A stretch of DNA of 42,303 nucleotides from positions 1-42,303 of the forward strand of contig CALAJK010000070.1 of NCBI GenBank assembly GCA_937922795.1, in the 5' to 3' direction. The notes beneath the pieces were generated by a model. It was not told the DNA's origin, did not search any database, and saw only the letters and a list, made by a program, of their open reading frames with translations. The position numbers and the translations under genes are program-made. This document shows positions 8,127 through 15,850 of this stretch, one piece after another. Origin of the DNA: an uncultured Anaerolineae bacterium. GTDB lineage: Bacteria; Chloroflexota; Anaerolineae; Aggregatilineales; Phototrophicaceae. Positions within the stretch are counted from its first letter, which is position 1; each line of letters opens with the position of its first letter.

Positions 8127-8591
8127 TCAACCTGAAACCGCTTTCTTCTGCTTGCTAGGAATGACGTACACCGGACATGGCTGTGAACTTAGCACCTTGC
8201 CGGTGACGCTGCCGAACAGCCAACGACTCAGCCCGGAGCGGCCATGAGTGGACATGACGATCGCGTCCACGCCCAACTTCTCGGCCATCTCAACAATGAC
8301 GTGAGCCGGCTCCCCAATCTGCGCTTCCACGGCGATCGTCAGATCAGGCCGCTGCAGCCGAGCGGCAATCTCTTCCAGATACTGCTTGGCCTGCGGCAGC
8401 AGATCTTCCATTGTGGCCCGGTAATCGGGCGCAGTCGCCGGCGGATAGTAGCCGTATACCGGCACATCAGGCACGTCAACCGCCGACAGCAGCGTGATCT
8501 TGCCATTGGCGCACAGCAGGTCAAGCGCGTGGTCGAGCGCAGCTTCCGCTAGTTTAGAGCCATCAAGCGGCACCAGAACATGTTTGAGCAT
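8127..8591 (-). CDS. Universal stress protein (UspA family)
   Basis: A 154-residue UspA-fold protein starting MLKHVLVPLDGSKLAEAALD. Near the C-terminus STHGRSGLSRWLFGSVTGKV carries the G-x9-G-S part of the ATP-binding signature, and CPVYVIP is the usual last strand. ATP-binding Usp proteins act in stress and dormancy responses. The ATG at 8591 is preferred over an in-frame GTG at 8600 because AAAGGTG then sits seven nt upstream. The leader can pair with this ribosome site (see 8599-8633). It closes the signalling cluster that includes the CBS proteins and the two-component pair. Confidence 0.9.
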   Translation of the reverse strand: MLKHVLVPLDGSKLAEAALDHALDLLCANGKITLLSAVDVPDVPVYGYYPPATAPDYRATMEDLLPQAKQYLEEIAARLQRPDLTIAVEAQIGEPAHVIVEMAEKLGVDAIVMSTHGRSGLSRWLFGSVTGKVLSSQPCPVYVIPSKQKKAVSG

Positions 8592-8598
8592 GAGATGC

Positions 8599-8633
8599 AC
8601 CTTTCAAGCAGCAGTAGATATAGGCAGAAAGGT
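8599..8633 (-). promoter_or_regulatory. uspA leader hairpin covering the ribosome site
   Basis: On the minus strand ACCTTTC (8627-8633) is perfectly complementary to GAAAGGT (8599-8605), which is the uspA Shine-Dalgarno. Pairing gives a 7-bp stem with a 21-nt loop that would hide the ribosome site. Seen in sequence; a regulatory role (temperature or ligand) is inference. Confidence 0.35.
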
Positions 8634-8714
8634 CGCTATCTTCACTGTAAGATTCACGCTCAACGGCGTCTAGTATCAAATTTCTTGCCGCCGAAGGGAT
8701 TTTCGTCACTTCCG

Positions 8715-8730
8715 CAATATACTAATATTG
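8715..8730. promoter_or_regulatory. AT-rich palindrome in the uspA/CoA-transferase divergent region
   Basis: CAATAT-ACTA-ATATTG is a perfect 6-4-6 palindrome in the 188-nt gap between the divergent uspA and CoA-transferase genes. It overlaps a TATACT box (8718-8723, plus strand) that lacks a good -35. It could be an operator or simply promoter-related AT richness. Confidence 0.3.
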
Positions 8731-8779
8731 TTTAGACTGAGACTCTGTGAAACGAGTTTATAAGGGAGATTCGTCCTCG

Positions 8780-10087
8780 ATGGATTGGCGTCAACGCAGA
8801 GTGAGCGCAGAAGAAGCGGCTGCCCAGATTCATTCCGGTCAGCGCATCTTCTTAACCGGCAACTGCTCTACACCGCAAGAGTTTCTCAAGGCGCTGTGTG
8901 CGCGTTACCGGGAGCTAAGGGCAGTCGAAATCGTCCAGATTCTCGACTTCGTCGCCGGCGATTACATCACGGCCGAGATGGCCGACCATATCCGCATCAA
9001 CAGCCTGTTCATCAGCGCCAAGATCCGTGACATGGTGAACAACGGACTGGCCGACTTCACGCCGGTTTTCTTGAGCGAAATCCCCCTGCTGTTCCGAACC
9101 GGTCGCCTAGTGCTGGACGTGGCGGTCATCCACGTCAGCCCGCCCGATGAGCACGGCTACTGCTCATACGGCGTCGAGGTAGGCGTCACCAAAGCCGCCG
9201 CCGAGAGCGCCGGTATGGTCATCGCCGAGGTCAACCCAAACGTGCCGCGCACGCTGGGGGATAGCTTCATCCACGTCAGCAACATTGATTACTTCATTGA
9301 GGTGGACTATCGCCTGCCTGAAGTTCATCCTGAGCCCTCGTCGCCGATTCAGGATCGCATCGCCAACTATATCGCGGAGCTAGTTCCCGACGCGGCCACG
9401 CTGCAAACGGGCATCGGCGGCATCCCGGACGCCGTCCTACGCCGCCTGACCAATCATAAGAACCTGGGCATCCATACCGAGCTGTTTTCGGACGGCGTCA
9501 TGGAGATGATCGAGGCCGGCATCATCACCAACCGCGCCAAAAACCTGCACACGGGCAAAGTGGTAGCTGGCTTCGTGCTGGGCACGCAGAAGCTGTACGA
9601 CTACATTGACGATAATCCAATCTTCGAATTTCATCCCACCGAGTATGTCAATGACCCCTTCGTGATCGCTCAGAACGATCGGATGGTGTCCATCAACTCG
9701 GCGATTGCAGTTGATCTGACCGGTCAGGTGTGCGCTGACAGCATCGGCCCACGCTTCTATTCGGGTGTGGGTGGCCAGGTAGACTTCGTTCGCGGCGCTT
9801 CGCGCAGCAAAGGCGGCAAATCGTTCATCGCGCTGCCCAGCACAGCCAAAAATGGCACAGTCAGCCGCATTGTGCCGATGCTGGAACCCGGCGCAGGCGT
9901 CACCACCAGCCGCAACGATGTGCGCTACGTGGTGACCGAGTACGGCGTCGCAGATCTGTATGGACGCTCAATCGCCGAACGCGCCCAAGCGCTCATCAAT
10001 ATCGCCCATCCCGACTTTCGCGAGCAGTTAATGGCCTATGCGCGCGAGCGTCACTTCATTGGCCGCGTGTTCAGCTTTGGCGATTAA
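8780..10087 (+). CDS. Acetyl-CoA hydrolase/4-hydroxybutyrate CoA-transferase family
   Basis: A 435-residue CoA-transferase of the acetyl-CoA hydrolase/transferase type (Cat1/AbfT-like). Landmarks are GIGGIPDAV, the catalytic Glu at about residue 234 in GIHTELFSDGVMEMIEAG (Glu238 in Clostridium AbfT, from memory), and GVGGQVDFVRGASRSKGGK near the C-terminus. It would move CoA between acetyl-CoA and a carboxylate such as butyrate, succinate or 4-hydroxybutyrate; which one cannot be told. The frame is open to a GTG at 8747, but ATG 8780 is chosen because AAGGGAG (8762-8768) precedes it. It is convergent with the aminotransferase gene 65 nt downstream. Confidence 0.9.
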   Translation: MDWRQRRVSAEEAAAQIHSGQRIFLTGNCSTPQEFLKALCARYRELRAVEIVQILDFVAGDYITAEMADHIRINSLFISAKIRDMVNNGLADFTPVFLSEIPLLFRTGRLVLDVAVIHVSPPDEHGYCSYGVEVGVTKAAAESAGMVIAEVNPNVPRTLGDSFIHVSNIDYFIEVDYRLPEVHPEPSSPIQDRIANYIAELVPDAATLQTGIGGIPDAVLRRLTNHKNLGIHTELFSDGVMEMIEAGIITNRAKNLHTGKVVAGFVLGTQKLYDYIDDNPIFEFHPTEYVNDPFVIAQNDRMVSINSAIAVDLTGQVCADSIGPRFYSGVGGQVDFVRGASRSKGGKSFIALPSTAKNGTVSRIVPMLEPGAGVTTSRNDVRYVVTEYGVADLYGRSIAERAQALINIAHPDFREQLMAYARERHFIGRVFSFGD

Positions 10088-10152
10088 GCCGCCTACATAA
10101 AACGCTATCGTCAGAGCTGCTACTTCAGCAGTCCTACGATTGATTTACGCTC

Positions 10153-11103
10153 TCACCCGGCCGCTTCGGATGTTGGGGCATAAACCGGCGTCAGCCAGTG
10201 CCGGTACTTGGGCACGCGCCCGGAGACGACATCAAAGAACAAATCGCGCAGACGCTTAGTGATCGGGCCGATGCGGCCATCGCCCAGCGGACGGTGCTCG
10301 ACCCGCGTGATCGCCGCCACCTGAACGCCGGTGCCGCACATGAAGGCTTCATCGGCCAGATATAGTTCGGTGCGGTCAACATCTCGCTCCACCACCGGCA
10401 CGCCCAAATCATCTTGCAGAAGCTGCATCAACGACCGGCGCACGATCCCTTCGAGCACGTTGGCGTTGACCGGCGGTGTGATGGCGACGCCACCGCGCAC
10501 GATGAACAGATTGGCGGCGCTCATCTCCGAAACATGGCCATCTTCATTGAGCACGATCGCCTCGTCGTAACCGGCCAGCACCGCATCCGTCTTGATGAGC
10601 GCTGAATTGGCGTAGGCGCCCACGATTTTGCCGCGCGCTGGGATCGCATTGTCGTCCACGCGCCGCCAGGCGGAAAACCCTACGTGCGCGCCCTCTTCAT
10701 TCTCAATATACCGGCCAAACGGCAGGCTGAAGATCGCCACCTGATCGTCCAGGTCGTGCAGGCGAACGCCGATGATCTCGGTGGATTTATAGGCCAGCGG
10801 CCGGATATAGCAGTTTTCGCGCCAGCCTTCCATCCGCAGCAGCTCGTTGAGGATGGCGATCAACTCGTCAACGGTATACGGCACCTGAATCCGGAGCAGA
10901 CTGGCGGACTGGATGAAACGCCGAAAATGATCCTGCGGGCGGAAGACGAACAACTGCGCCTCGTCCGGGTTCCAATACCCCCGCAGGCCGCCAAACACGC
11001 CCGTGCCATAGTTGAAAGCGTGCGTCATAATGCTCACACGGGCTTCCTCAATCGGCACAATGCGCCCCTCAAAGAATGCGTAGCGCGTTTTCACATCCGC
11101 CAC
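10153..11103 (-). CDS. ilvE: Branched-chain amino acid aminotransferase
   Basis: A 316-residue fold-type IV PLP enzyme that would interconvert Val/Leu/Ile and their 2-oxo acids. FFEGRIVPIEEARVSIMTHA and FNYGTGVFGGLRGY open the protein. The PLP Lys is at residue 159 in RGKIVGAYANSAL, the same number as in E. coli IlvE as I recall it. EMSAANLFIVRGG and CGTGVQVAAITRVEHRP are further family marks. The start is GTG at 11103, with AGGAGG six nt upstream. A good promoter lies 58 nt upstream (11162-11190). No other branched-chain biosynthetic genes are adjacent. D-amino-acid transaminase is a less likely alternative. Confidence 0.93.
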   Translation of the reverse strand: MADVKTRYAFFEGRIVPIEEARVSIMTHAFNYGTGVFGGLRGYWNPDEAQLFVFRPQDHFRRFIQSASLLRIQVPYTVDELIAILNELLRMEGWRENCYIRPLAYKSTEIIGVRLHDLDDQVAIFSLPFGRYIENEEGAHVGFSAWRRVDDNAIPARGKIVGAYANSALIKTDAVLAGYDEAIVLNEDGHVSEMSAANLFIVRGGVAITPPVNANVLEGIVRRSLMQLLQDDLGVPVVERDVDRTELYLADEAFMCGTGVQVAAITRVEHRPLGDGRIGPITKRLRDLFFDVVSGRVPKYRHWLTPVYAPTSEAAG

Positions 11104-11161
11104 AATAAATCCTCCTGCATAGTCCTAAACAATCCTAAACGTCAGCGCCATCCCCTTTGCC

Positions 11162-11190
11162 ATTCTAGGCCGGCGGCGGAAGCCGGTCAA
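11162..11190 (-). promoter_or_regulatory. Promoter of the ilvE gene
   Basis: On the minus strand TTGACC (11185-11190), a 17-nt spacer and TAGAAT (11162-11167) give a near-consensus sigma-70 promoter. Predicted transcription start is about 11155, leaving a leader of about 50 nt with AGGAGG before the GTG. Confidence 0.65.
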
Positions 11191-11205
11191 GCGCCGGCGC
11201 GCTCC

Positions 11206-11235
11206 AACAAAAAGCCGGGCGGTGCGCGCCCGGCT
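11206..11235 (-). terminator. Intrinsic terminator of the sigma factor gene
   Basis: On the minus strand a perfect 9-bp GC-rich stem, AGCCGGGCG (11227-11235) with CGCCCGGCT (11213-11221), and a 5-nt loop is followed by a TTTTTGTT tract. It begins 24 nt after the sigma factor stop and lies upstream of the ilvE promoter, separating the two units. Confidence 0.85.
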
Positions 11236-11258
11236 GTTCCACACCAGGCTGTTGCGAG

Positions 11259-12431
11259 CTAACCCAGGTAATCACGCAGGCAGTGCGCCAGGCGTGGATG
11301 GCGCAGGCTGCGCAAGGCCTCCTTCTCAAGCTGGCGGATGCGCTCACGACTGAGGCCAAACTTGTTCGCAATCTCCTCCAGCGTGTGCGGCTCACCGCCG
11401 CCCAGGCCGAAGCGCAGGCGCAAAATGTGGCTCTGGCGCGGCGTCAGCTCGCTCAAAATTTCCTCGATCGTCTCCTGCAGCAGATGCTGGGTGGCGGACT
11501 CAACCGGGCTAGGCGAGTCCTGATCTTCGATGAAATCGCCAAATTCGCTGTCGCCATCATCCCCAACTGGACGTTCCAGCGCGATTGCGTGCTGGCTGGC
11601 GTCCATCATGCCACGAATGCTCTCCGCCGGCAGATCCATCTCGGCGGCGATCTCCTCCGGCGACGGCCGCCGACCGAGAGACTGCTCCAAGTTCTGAGCC
11701 GTGCGGTACATCTGGCGAATCCGCTCGGTCATGTGCAGGGGGATGCGGATGGTGCGGGTTTTCTGCGCCAGGGCGCGGGTGATCGCCTGGCGAATCCACC
11801 AGGTAGCATACGTGCTGAAGCGGTTGCCGCGCGTGTAATCATATTTATCCACGGCGCGCATCAAGCCCACGTTGCCTTCTTGAATCAAGTCCGGGAACGG
11901 CAGCCCCTGCCCCATGTACCGTTTGGCGATGCTGACCACCAGCCGGGTGTTGGCGCGGCCTAGATGTTCGCGCGCTGCCTGGCCGTCCAGCACCAGACGC
12001 TCCATGTGAGCCACCCAGGCCGCGCCGTACAGCTCGCGCAGCCCTGGTTTGAGCAGGCATTTGCGCGCCTCTTTACCAATTTCAATGCGTTTAGCAAGTT
12101 CTATTTCTTCTTGTGCAGTCAGCAGCGGCTCCTGCGCCATCTGCCGGAAATACAGGCCGACTGGATCATCGGCGGAGACGGCGTTGATATCGCCGACGCT
12201 AGGATCGTGGGGGATCTCTTCCGGCTCAAATTCTAACTCCAGCTCATCGGTGAAACTGACGAGCGCCGGCGGTTCGCTCTCCTGGCGGATCTCAATCCCC
12301 ATCTCGTCCAGTTCGAACAGCAGCGTTTCGATGGTGTTGATATCGTCCCCTTCGTCGTCCAGCACCTCCAGGACATCATCATAGGTCAGATACCCGCGCT
12401 GGTCGGCCCGGTTGATCAGTTCCTGTATCAC
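11259..12431 (-). CDS. sigA: RNA polymerase primary sigma factor (RpoD/SigA)
   Basis: A 390-residue sigma-70 factor. A short N-terminal region 1.1-like part (residues 1-60, acidic) is followed by region 1.2 [20 protein letters not shown], region 2 with [20 protein letters not shown] and [18 protein letters not shown], region 3 starting near [11 protein letters not shown], and region 4 with [19 protein letters not shown] and [20 protein letters not shown]. All four regions and the RIRQLE recognition helix are present, so this is the housekeeping factor or a very close group 2 paralogue. It has its own promoter (12526-12555) and terminator (11206-11235), so it is a single-gene unit. A 10-bp inverted repeat lies in its leader. 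Confidence 0.95.
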   Translation of the reverse strand: MIQELINRADQRGYLTYDDVLEVLDDEGDDINTIETLLFELDEMGIEIRQESEPPALVSFTDELELEFEPEEIPHDPSVGDINAVSADDPVGLYFRQMAQEPLLTAQEEIELAKRIEIGKEARKCLLKPGLRELYGAAWVAHMERLVLDGQAAREHLGRANTRLVVSIAKRYMGQGLPFPDLIQEGNVGLMRAVDKYDYTRGNRFSTYATWWIRQAITRALAQKTRTIRIPLHMTERIRQMYRTAQNLEQSLGRRPSPEEIAAEMDLPAESIRGMMDASQHAIALERPVGDDGDSEFGDFIEDQDSPSPVESATQHLLQETIEEILSELTPRQSHILRLRFGLGGGEPHTLEEIANKFGLSRERIRQLEKEALRSLRHPRLAHCLRDYLG

Positions 12432-12473
12432 GGTCTACCCTCTGTGAACTCGATGTGCTGACGGCCAAACTAG

Positions 12474-12508
12474 CGCCGTGTTTATTGCACCATATTACAA
12501 ACACGGCG
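12474..12508. repeat. 10-bp inverted repeat in the sigma factor leader
   Basis: CGCCGTGTTT (12474-12483) and AAACACGGCG (12499-12508) are perfect arms around a 15-nt loop. The repeat lies between the predicted transcription start (about 12519) and the start codon (12431). It could be an mRNA hairpin or a protein-binding site. Confidence 0.6.
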
Positions 12509-12525
12509 TAGCCCTAAACATAAGT

Positions 12526-12555
12526 ATTCTAGCACAGTTTGAGAGTCCATGTGAA
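12526..12555 (-). promoter_or_regulatory. Promoter of the sigma factor gene
   Basis: On the minus strand TTCACA (12550-12555), an 18-nt spacer and TAGAAT (12526-12531) match sigma-70 at five of six positions in each box. It implies a leader of about 88 nt. Confidence 0.6.
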
Positions 12556-12732
12556 TAAACCATAAATGAGCAGATGCGTAAGATCACCATTCCACCCCTG
12601 GTACAATTAAGGAAAGGTAATATTCCGGTTAGAAAGCCAAAGCAAAACCGACGATCTGAAAGACCGGAATTGCATCATAACTAGCCCGATAGTAAGATTA
12701 ACTCGTGAGATCGAGTAAAGTAGGTGCCCGCT

Positions 12733-13938
12733 ATGGCGACGCGTCGCTTCACCAATGACCTGCCTCCAGACCCCGATATCGGGAACGATGACGCAGCACT
12801 TCCCCAACGCAGCGCAGCAGTGCCTCGGCCGCCAGCGCGGCCGCAGCCGCAAGCTGCCGGCGCCGATCAGCGTCCGGCGCGGCCCGCCCGGAGCGGCGGC
12901 GCGCACATGCCGCGCACGCTGACGCAGGTGATCAACGAAGCCAACGAGCGAGTCATCCAAGGCGATCTGGTGGACTATGTGCCGATGTCAACCGGCTTCG
13001 ACCCCCTGGATGGTTTCATCGGCGGCGGACTGCGCAAGACGGAACTGATTCTGCTGGGCGGCGCGCAGGGCATCGGCAAGACCATCGCCACCCTCCAAAT
13101 TGCCCGAAACATCGCCATGCGCCCCGACCAATATGCGTTTTATCTCTCATACGAGCATACCGAGACGCACTTGATGCACCGTTTGTTGTGTCTGGAGAGC
13201 ATCAATCCGCCGGAGATTGATTTGAGCCGGGGCATCAAACTGCGCGATCTCTACCAGATCATCGTGGCTGAACGCGCCAAAGGCTTCATGGGACGCGACA
13301 GCAATGCGCCCGGTTCGCTCCAGGCCATCCTGCGTGAGAACCCGCGCACAGCCCCCGCCTTGCAGCGGATGGCGCGCTATGCCGATCGCATGATTCTGGT
13401 GAAGGCCAGCCCGGCAGTCACCACTCTGAAAGCGATCAAGGAGATGACAGCTCGCCTCTGTGACGCCACCGGCGGCAATGTGACTGTCTTTGTGGATTAC
13501 CTGCAAAAGGTGGCCGTCTACCCTGAGCGACCGCGCGACGAGAACGACAAGGTGACGATCATCGTCGAAGGGCTGAAGGATATCGCCCTGTCGCTGGATG
13601 TGCCGGTGTGGTCAATCGTGGCGGCAGACCGCGACGGTTTGAAGAGCAAGCGCATCCACCTGTTCCACCTGCGCGGTTCCAGCGCCCTGGACTACGAGTC
13701 CGACATCGCGATCATTATGAACAACAAGTATCACATCCTGTCGAAAGACCACGTCGCGTTCAATCCCTACACTGCCAAACAGTTCCGCGACTGGGTGGTG
13801 TTCACAGTCGAAAAGAACCGCGCCGGGCGCGCCATGCAAGACATGGAGTTCCAGCTCCACGGCCAGCACTTCGCCTTCGATCCTCGCGGCCAGAAAGTGC
13901 AGCAGCAGTTGATTGATGACAAAGTGATCGAAAGCTGA
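12733..13938 (+). CDS. DnaB C-terminal-like RecA-fold ATPase
   Basis: A 401-residue protein with a Pro/Ala/Arg-rich, probably disordered N-terminus (about residues 1-58), followed by a DnaB/RadA-type ATPase core. STGFDPLDGFIGGGLRKTEL leads into Walker A GGAQGIGKT (Lys at about 116), and Walker B is VFVDYLQKV near residue 255. The helicase N-terminal domain of replicative DnaB is absent. It could be a helicase-like or DNA-repair ATPase; it is not assumed to be the replicative helicase. The frame opens at GTG 12724, but ATG 12733 is the more usual start; neither has a strong ribosome site. A terminator follows at 13958. Confidence 0.8.
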   Translation: MATRRFTNDLPPDPDIGNDDAALPQRSAAVPRPPARPQPQAAGADQRPARPARSGGAHMPRTLTQVINEANERVIQGDLVDYVPMSTGFDPLDGFIGGGLRKTELILLGGAQGIGKTIATLQIARNIAMRPDQYAFYLSYEHTETHLMHRLLCLESINPPEIDLSRGIKLRDLYQIIVAERAKGFMGRDSNAPGSLQAILRENPRTAPALQRMARYADRMILVKASPAVTTLKAIKEMTARLCDATGGNVTVFVDYLQKVAVYPERPRDENDKVTIIVEGLKDIALSLDVPVWSIVAADRDGLKSKRIHLFHLRGSSALDYESDIAIIMNNKYHILSKDHVAFNPYTAKQFRDWVVFTVEKNRAGRAMQDMEFQLHGQHFAFDPRGQKVQQQLIDDKVIES

Positions 13939-13957
13939 AAGCCAGTGTATACGCTCG

Positions 13958-13985
13958 GGGCGCGGCAGACCGCGTCCTTTTGATT
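13958..13985 (+). terminator. Terminator after the DnaB-like gene, overlapping a possible promoter
   Basis: GGGCGCGG (13958-13965) pairs with CCGCGTCC (13970-13977), one G-U included, around a 4-nt loop, then TTTTGATTCTT. The T-tract overlaps TTGATT (13980-13985), which with TACACT (14002-14007) at 16-nt spacing could be the promoter of the J-domain gene, placing its start almost on the ribosome site. Confidence 0.6.
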
Positions 13986-14023
13986 CTTGCCGGGGCTTTG
14001 CTACACTAAGGCCAGGAGGATCA

Positions 14024-14728
14024 ATGAGCCTGCAAGTCGCATTTCATCACCTGCTGACGACGCTGCGTCATGTTAAGTCTGTGACCGACGTGCGCGTGCT
14101 GGACGAAGGCGCGCTGGTCGTGGATGTCGCCCAGCCGAACTTTCATGAGGAAATCGTCATCTACCTGCTGGCGGGCGAGCTTTCCGTCGGCTTCATCAAG
14201 AAGACGCTCAACGCCAATACGCAGCGCGACCGGCACACGCTGTTCATCGTCTCGCTCGATCTGATCTCAGATGATGGCTACAGCGCCCGCATGACCGACG
14301 CCCTACGCCTGCTGCTGCAGGCCTATAGCGACCGGGTTTACGCTTATCGGATCGACGACCGGGGCGTCAGCATTCTACCGGTCTTTATCAGCCCGCAGCG
14401 CTGCCTCACTTTTGGCGATCCAGTGAACCTGGCCGATCTCAGCGGCGATTACGCGACGTTCAACAACAAGTATCTGCTGGGCGTCCGCAAAGTCGCCAGC
14501 TTTCAACCGCGCGAATGGACGCCGCCGGCTGACGACTCGCTGCGCCCCTTCTACGAAATCCTGGGGCTGACCACTGCCGCCTCTGAAAATGAGGTGAAGA
14601 AAGCTTACCGGCGCAAGGCGCTTCAGCACCATCCCGACACCGACAAGTCGCCGGACGCCACCCGTATCATGCAGCAGATCAACGAAGCCTACACCCGCAT
14701 CATGCAGCATCTGCAGCTCGTTGACTGA
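14024..14728 (+). CDS. J-domain protein with unrecognised N-terminal region
   Basis: A 234-residue protein. The C-terminal part (about residues 170-230) is a DnaJ J-domain: FYEILGLTTAASENEVKKAY, RRKALQHHPDTDK with the HPD motif, and INEAYTRIMQ. J-domains stimulate DnaK-type ATPases. Residues 1-165 match no family I know; they contain repeated beta-strand-like segments such as HTLFIVSLDLISDDGYSARM. A J-domain at the C-terminus, with no Gly/Phe or zinc region, marks it as a specialised co-chaperone that would recruit Hsp70 to a particular client through its N-terminal part. AGGAGG lies five nt upstream of the ATG. It sits downstream of the ATPase gene and is convergent with lipA. Confidence 0.8.
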   Translation: MSLQVAFHHLLTTLRHVKSVTDVRVLDEGALVVDVAQPNFHEEIVIYLLAGELSVGFIKKTLNANTQRDRHTLFIVSLDLISDDGYSARMTDALRLLLQAYSDRVYAYRIDDRGVSILPVFISPQRCLTFGDPVNLADLSGDYATFNNKYLLGVRKVASFQPREWTPPADDSLRPFYEILGLTTAASENEVKKAYRRKALQHHPDTDKSPDATRIMQQINEAYTRIMQHLQLVD

Positions 14729-14757
14729 ACGCCTTCACAGGTGTTCGGCCAAGAAGC

Positions 14758-15738
14758 TCATTCGTCCACAGTTTCAACCGGCTGGCGCACCCGGAAATGG
14801 TTGAGCTTCGACAGCTCGCGCACCTGCTGCTCAGCGCGATAGCTGCTGCGCACCAGCGGCCCGCTCTCCACCCATTTAAACCCTAATTCCAATCCAATCT
14901 GCTGAAACCGGTCGAACTCTTCGGGCAGATAATAGCGCTCCACTGGCAGATGCTGTTTGCTGGGCTGCAAGTACTGGCCGATGGTCAGGATGTCCAGCTC
15001 CAGCGACGCCAGGTCACGCATCACCGCGACGACTTCATCGAAGGTCTCGCCCAGCCCCACCATGATCCCGCTCTTGGTCAGCACCAGCGGATCCATCTTC
15101 TTGGCGTTGCCCAGCGTCGCCATCGCCCACTCGTAGCGATCTTGCGGCTGCACTTTTTTGAACAGGCGGGGCACCGTCTCCACATTGTGGTTTAGGATTT
15201 CTGGCTGAGCATCCATGACAATTTTGAGCGCCGCCTCGCTGCCTTTGAAATCCGGGATGAGCACCTCGATGCTGCAGCCAGGTTGAAGCTGGCGAATACG
15301 CTTGATCACCATGGCGAAGATGGGCGCGCCGCCATCCGCGCGTTCATCCCGGTTGACGCTGGTGATAACCACATGACGCAGCCCCAACGCCCGCACTGCC
15401 TCCGCCACTCGGTTCGGCTCGTTCCAATCCAGCGGACTCGGACGGCCAGTCTTGATATCGCAGAAGCCACAAGACCGCGTACAGGTATCGCCCATCATCA
15501 GGAATGTTGCCGTCCCTCGCCCCCAACATTCGCCTAAGTTGGGGCACTGCGCCTCTTCACATACCGTGTGCAGCGTCTGACCGCGCATCAGGTTGAAGAC
15601 GCGCTCATAGTTTTCGCCGCCGGGCGCGCGCACGCGAATCCATGGTGGACGGCGGCGTGGATGCTTTGGGTCAGGCTGCCACTCAGCCGTTTCTTCAACG
15701 GTAGGGATGGCCTGCGGATCAATGAGATTGTCAGTCAC
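14758..15738 (-). CDS. lipA: Lipoyl synthase
   Basis: A 326-residue radical-SAM enzyme that inserts two sulfurs into octanoyl groups on lipoyl domains of 2-oxoacid dehydrogenases and GcvH. Both iron-sulfur sites are visible: the auxiliary cluster C-x4-C-x5-C in [16 protein letters not shown] and the radical-SAM C-x3-C-x2-C in [10 protein letters not shown]. The conserved RSSY motif near the C-terminus ([11 protein letters not shown]) provides the serine ligand of the auxiliary cluster. The start is GTG at 15738 with AAAGGTGA upstream. No lipB is adjacent. The gene is convergent with the J-domain gene and downstream of a secreted WD40-like gene. Confidence 0.97.
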   Translation of the reverse strand: MTDNLIDPQAIPTVEETAEWQPDPKHPRRRPPWIRVRAPGGENYERVFNLMRGQTLHTVCEEAQCPNLGECWGRGTATFLMMGDTCTRSCGFCDIKTGRPSPLDWNEPNRVAEAVRALGLRHVVITSVNRDERADGGAPIFAMVIKRIRQLQPGCSIEVLIPDFKGSEAALKIVMDAQPEILNHNVETVPRLFKKVQPQDRYEWAMATLGNAKKMDPLVLTKSGIMVGLGETFDEVVAVMRDLASLELDILTIGQYLQPSKQHLPVERYYLPEEFDRFQQIGLELGFKWVESGPLVRSSYRAEQQVRELSKLNHFRVRQPVETVDE

Positions 15739-15850
15739 GATGCGATCACCTTTCGCTGATGGGTTAATTATAGCGCAGCCGCGTTAGCCAATCATGAACG
15801 CCGTCCCCGGCAGGCAGCCCAACTGCCGTCCGACCCCATCTCACTACCGA

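Larger units (their letters stand above)
12432..12732. other. Divergent intergenic region, sigma factor / ATPase
   Basis: This 301-nt gap holds the sigma factor promoter and the leader inverted repeat. Toward the ATPase gene, TACAAT at 12602-12607 could be a -10 on the plus strand but has no matching -35. A short inverted repeat (ATTCCGGT near 12623, ACCGGAAT near 12662) lies between that box and the ATPase start. I see no RNA gene or coding frame here. Confidence 0.5.

Noticed and set aside
10088-10152. CTGCT-N5-AGCAG hairpin between convergent genes
   Set aside because: Only five base pairs and no T-tract, too weak to call a terminator.
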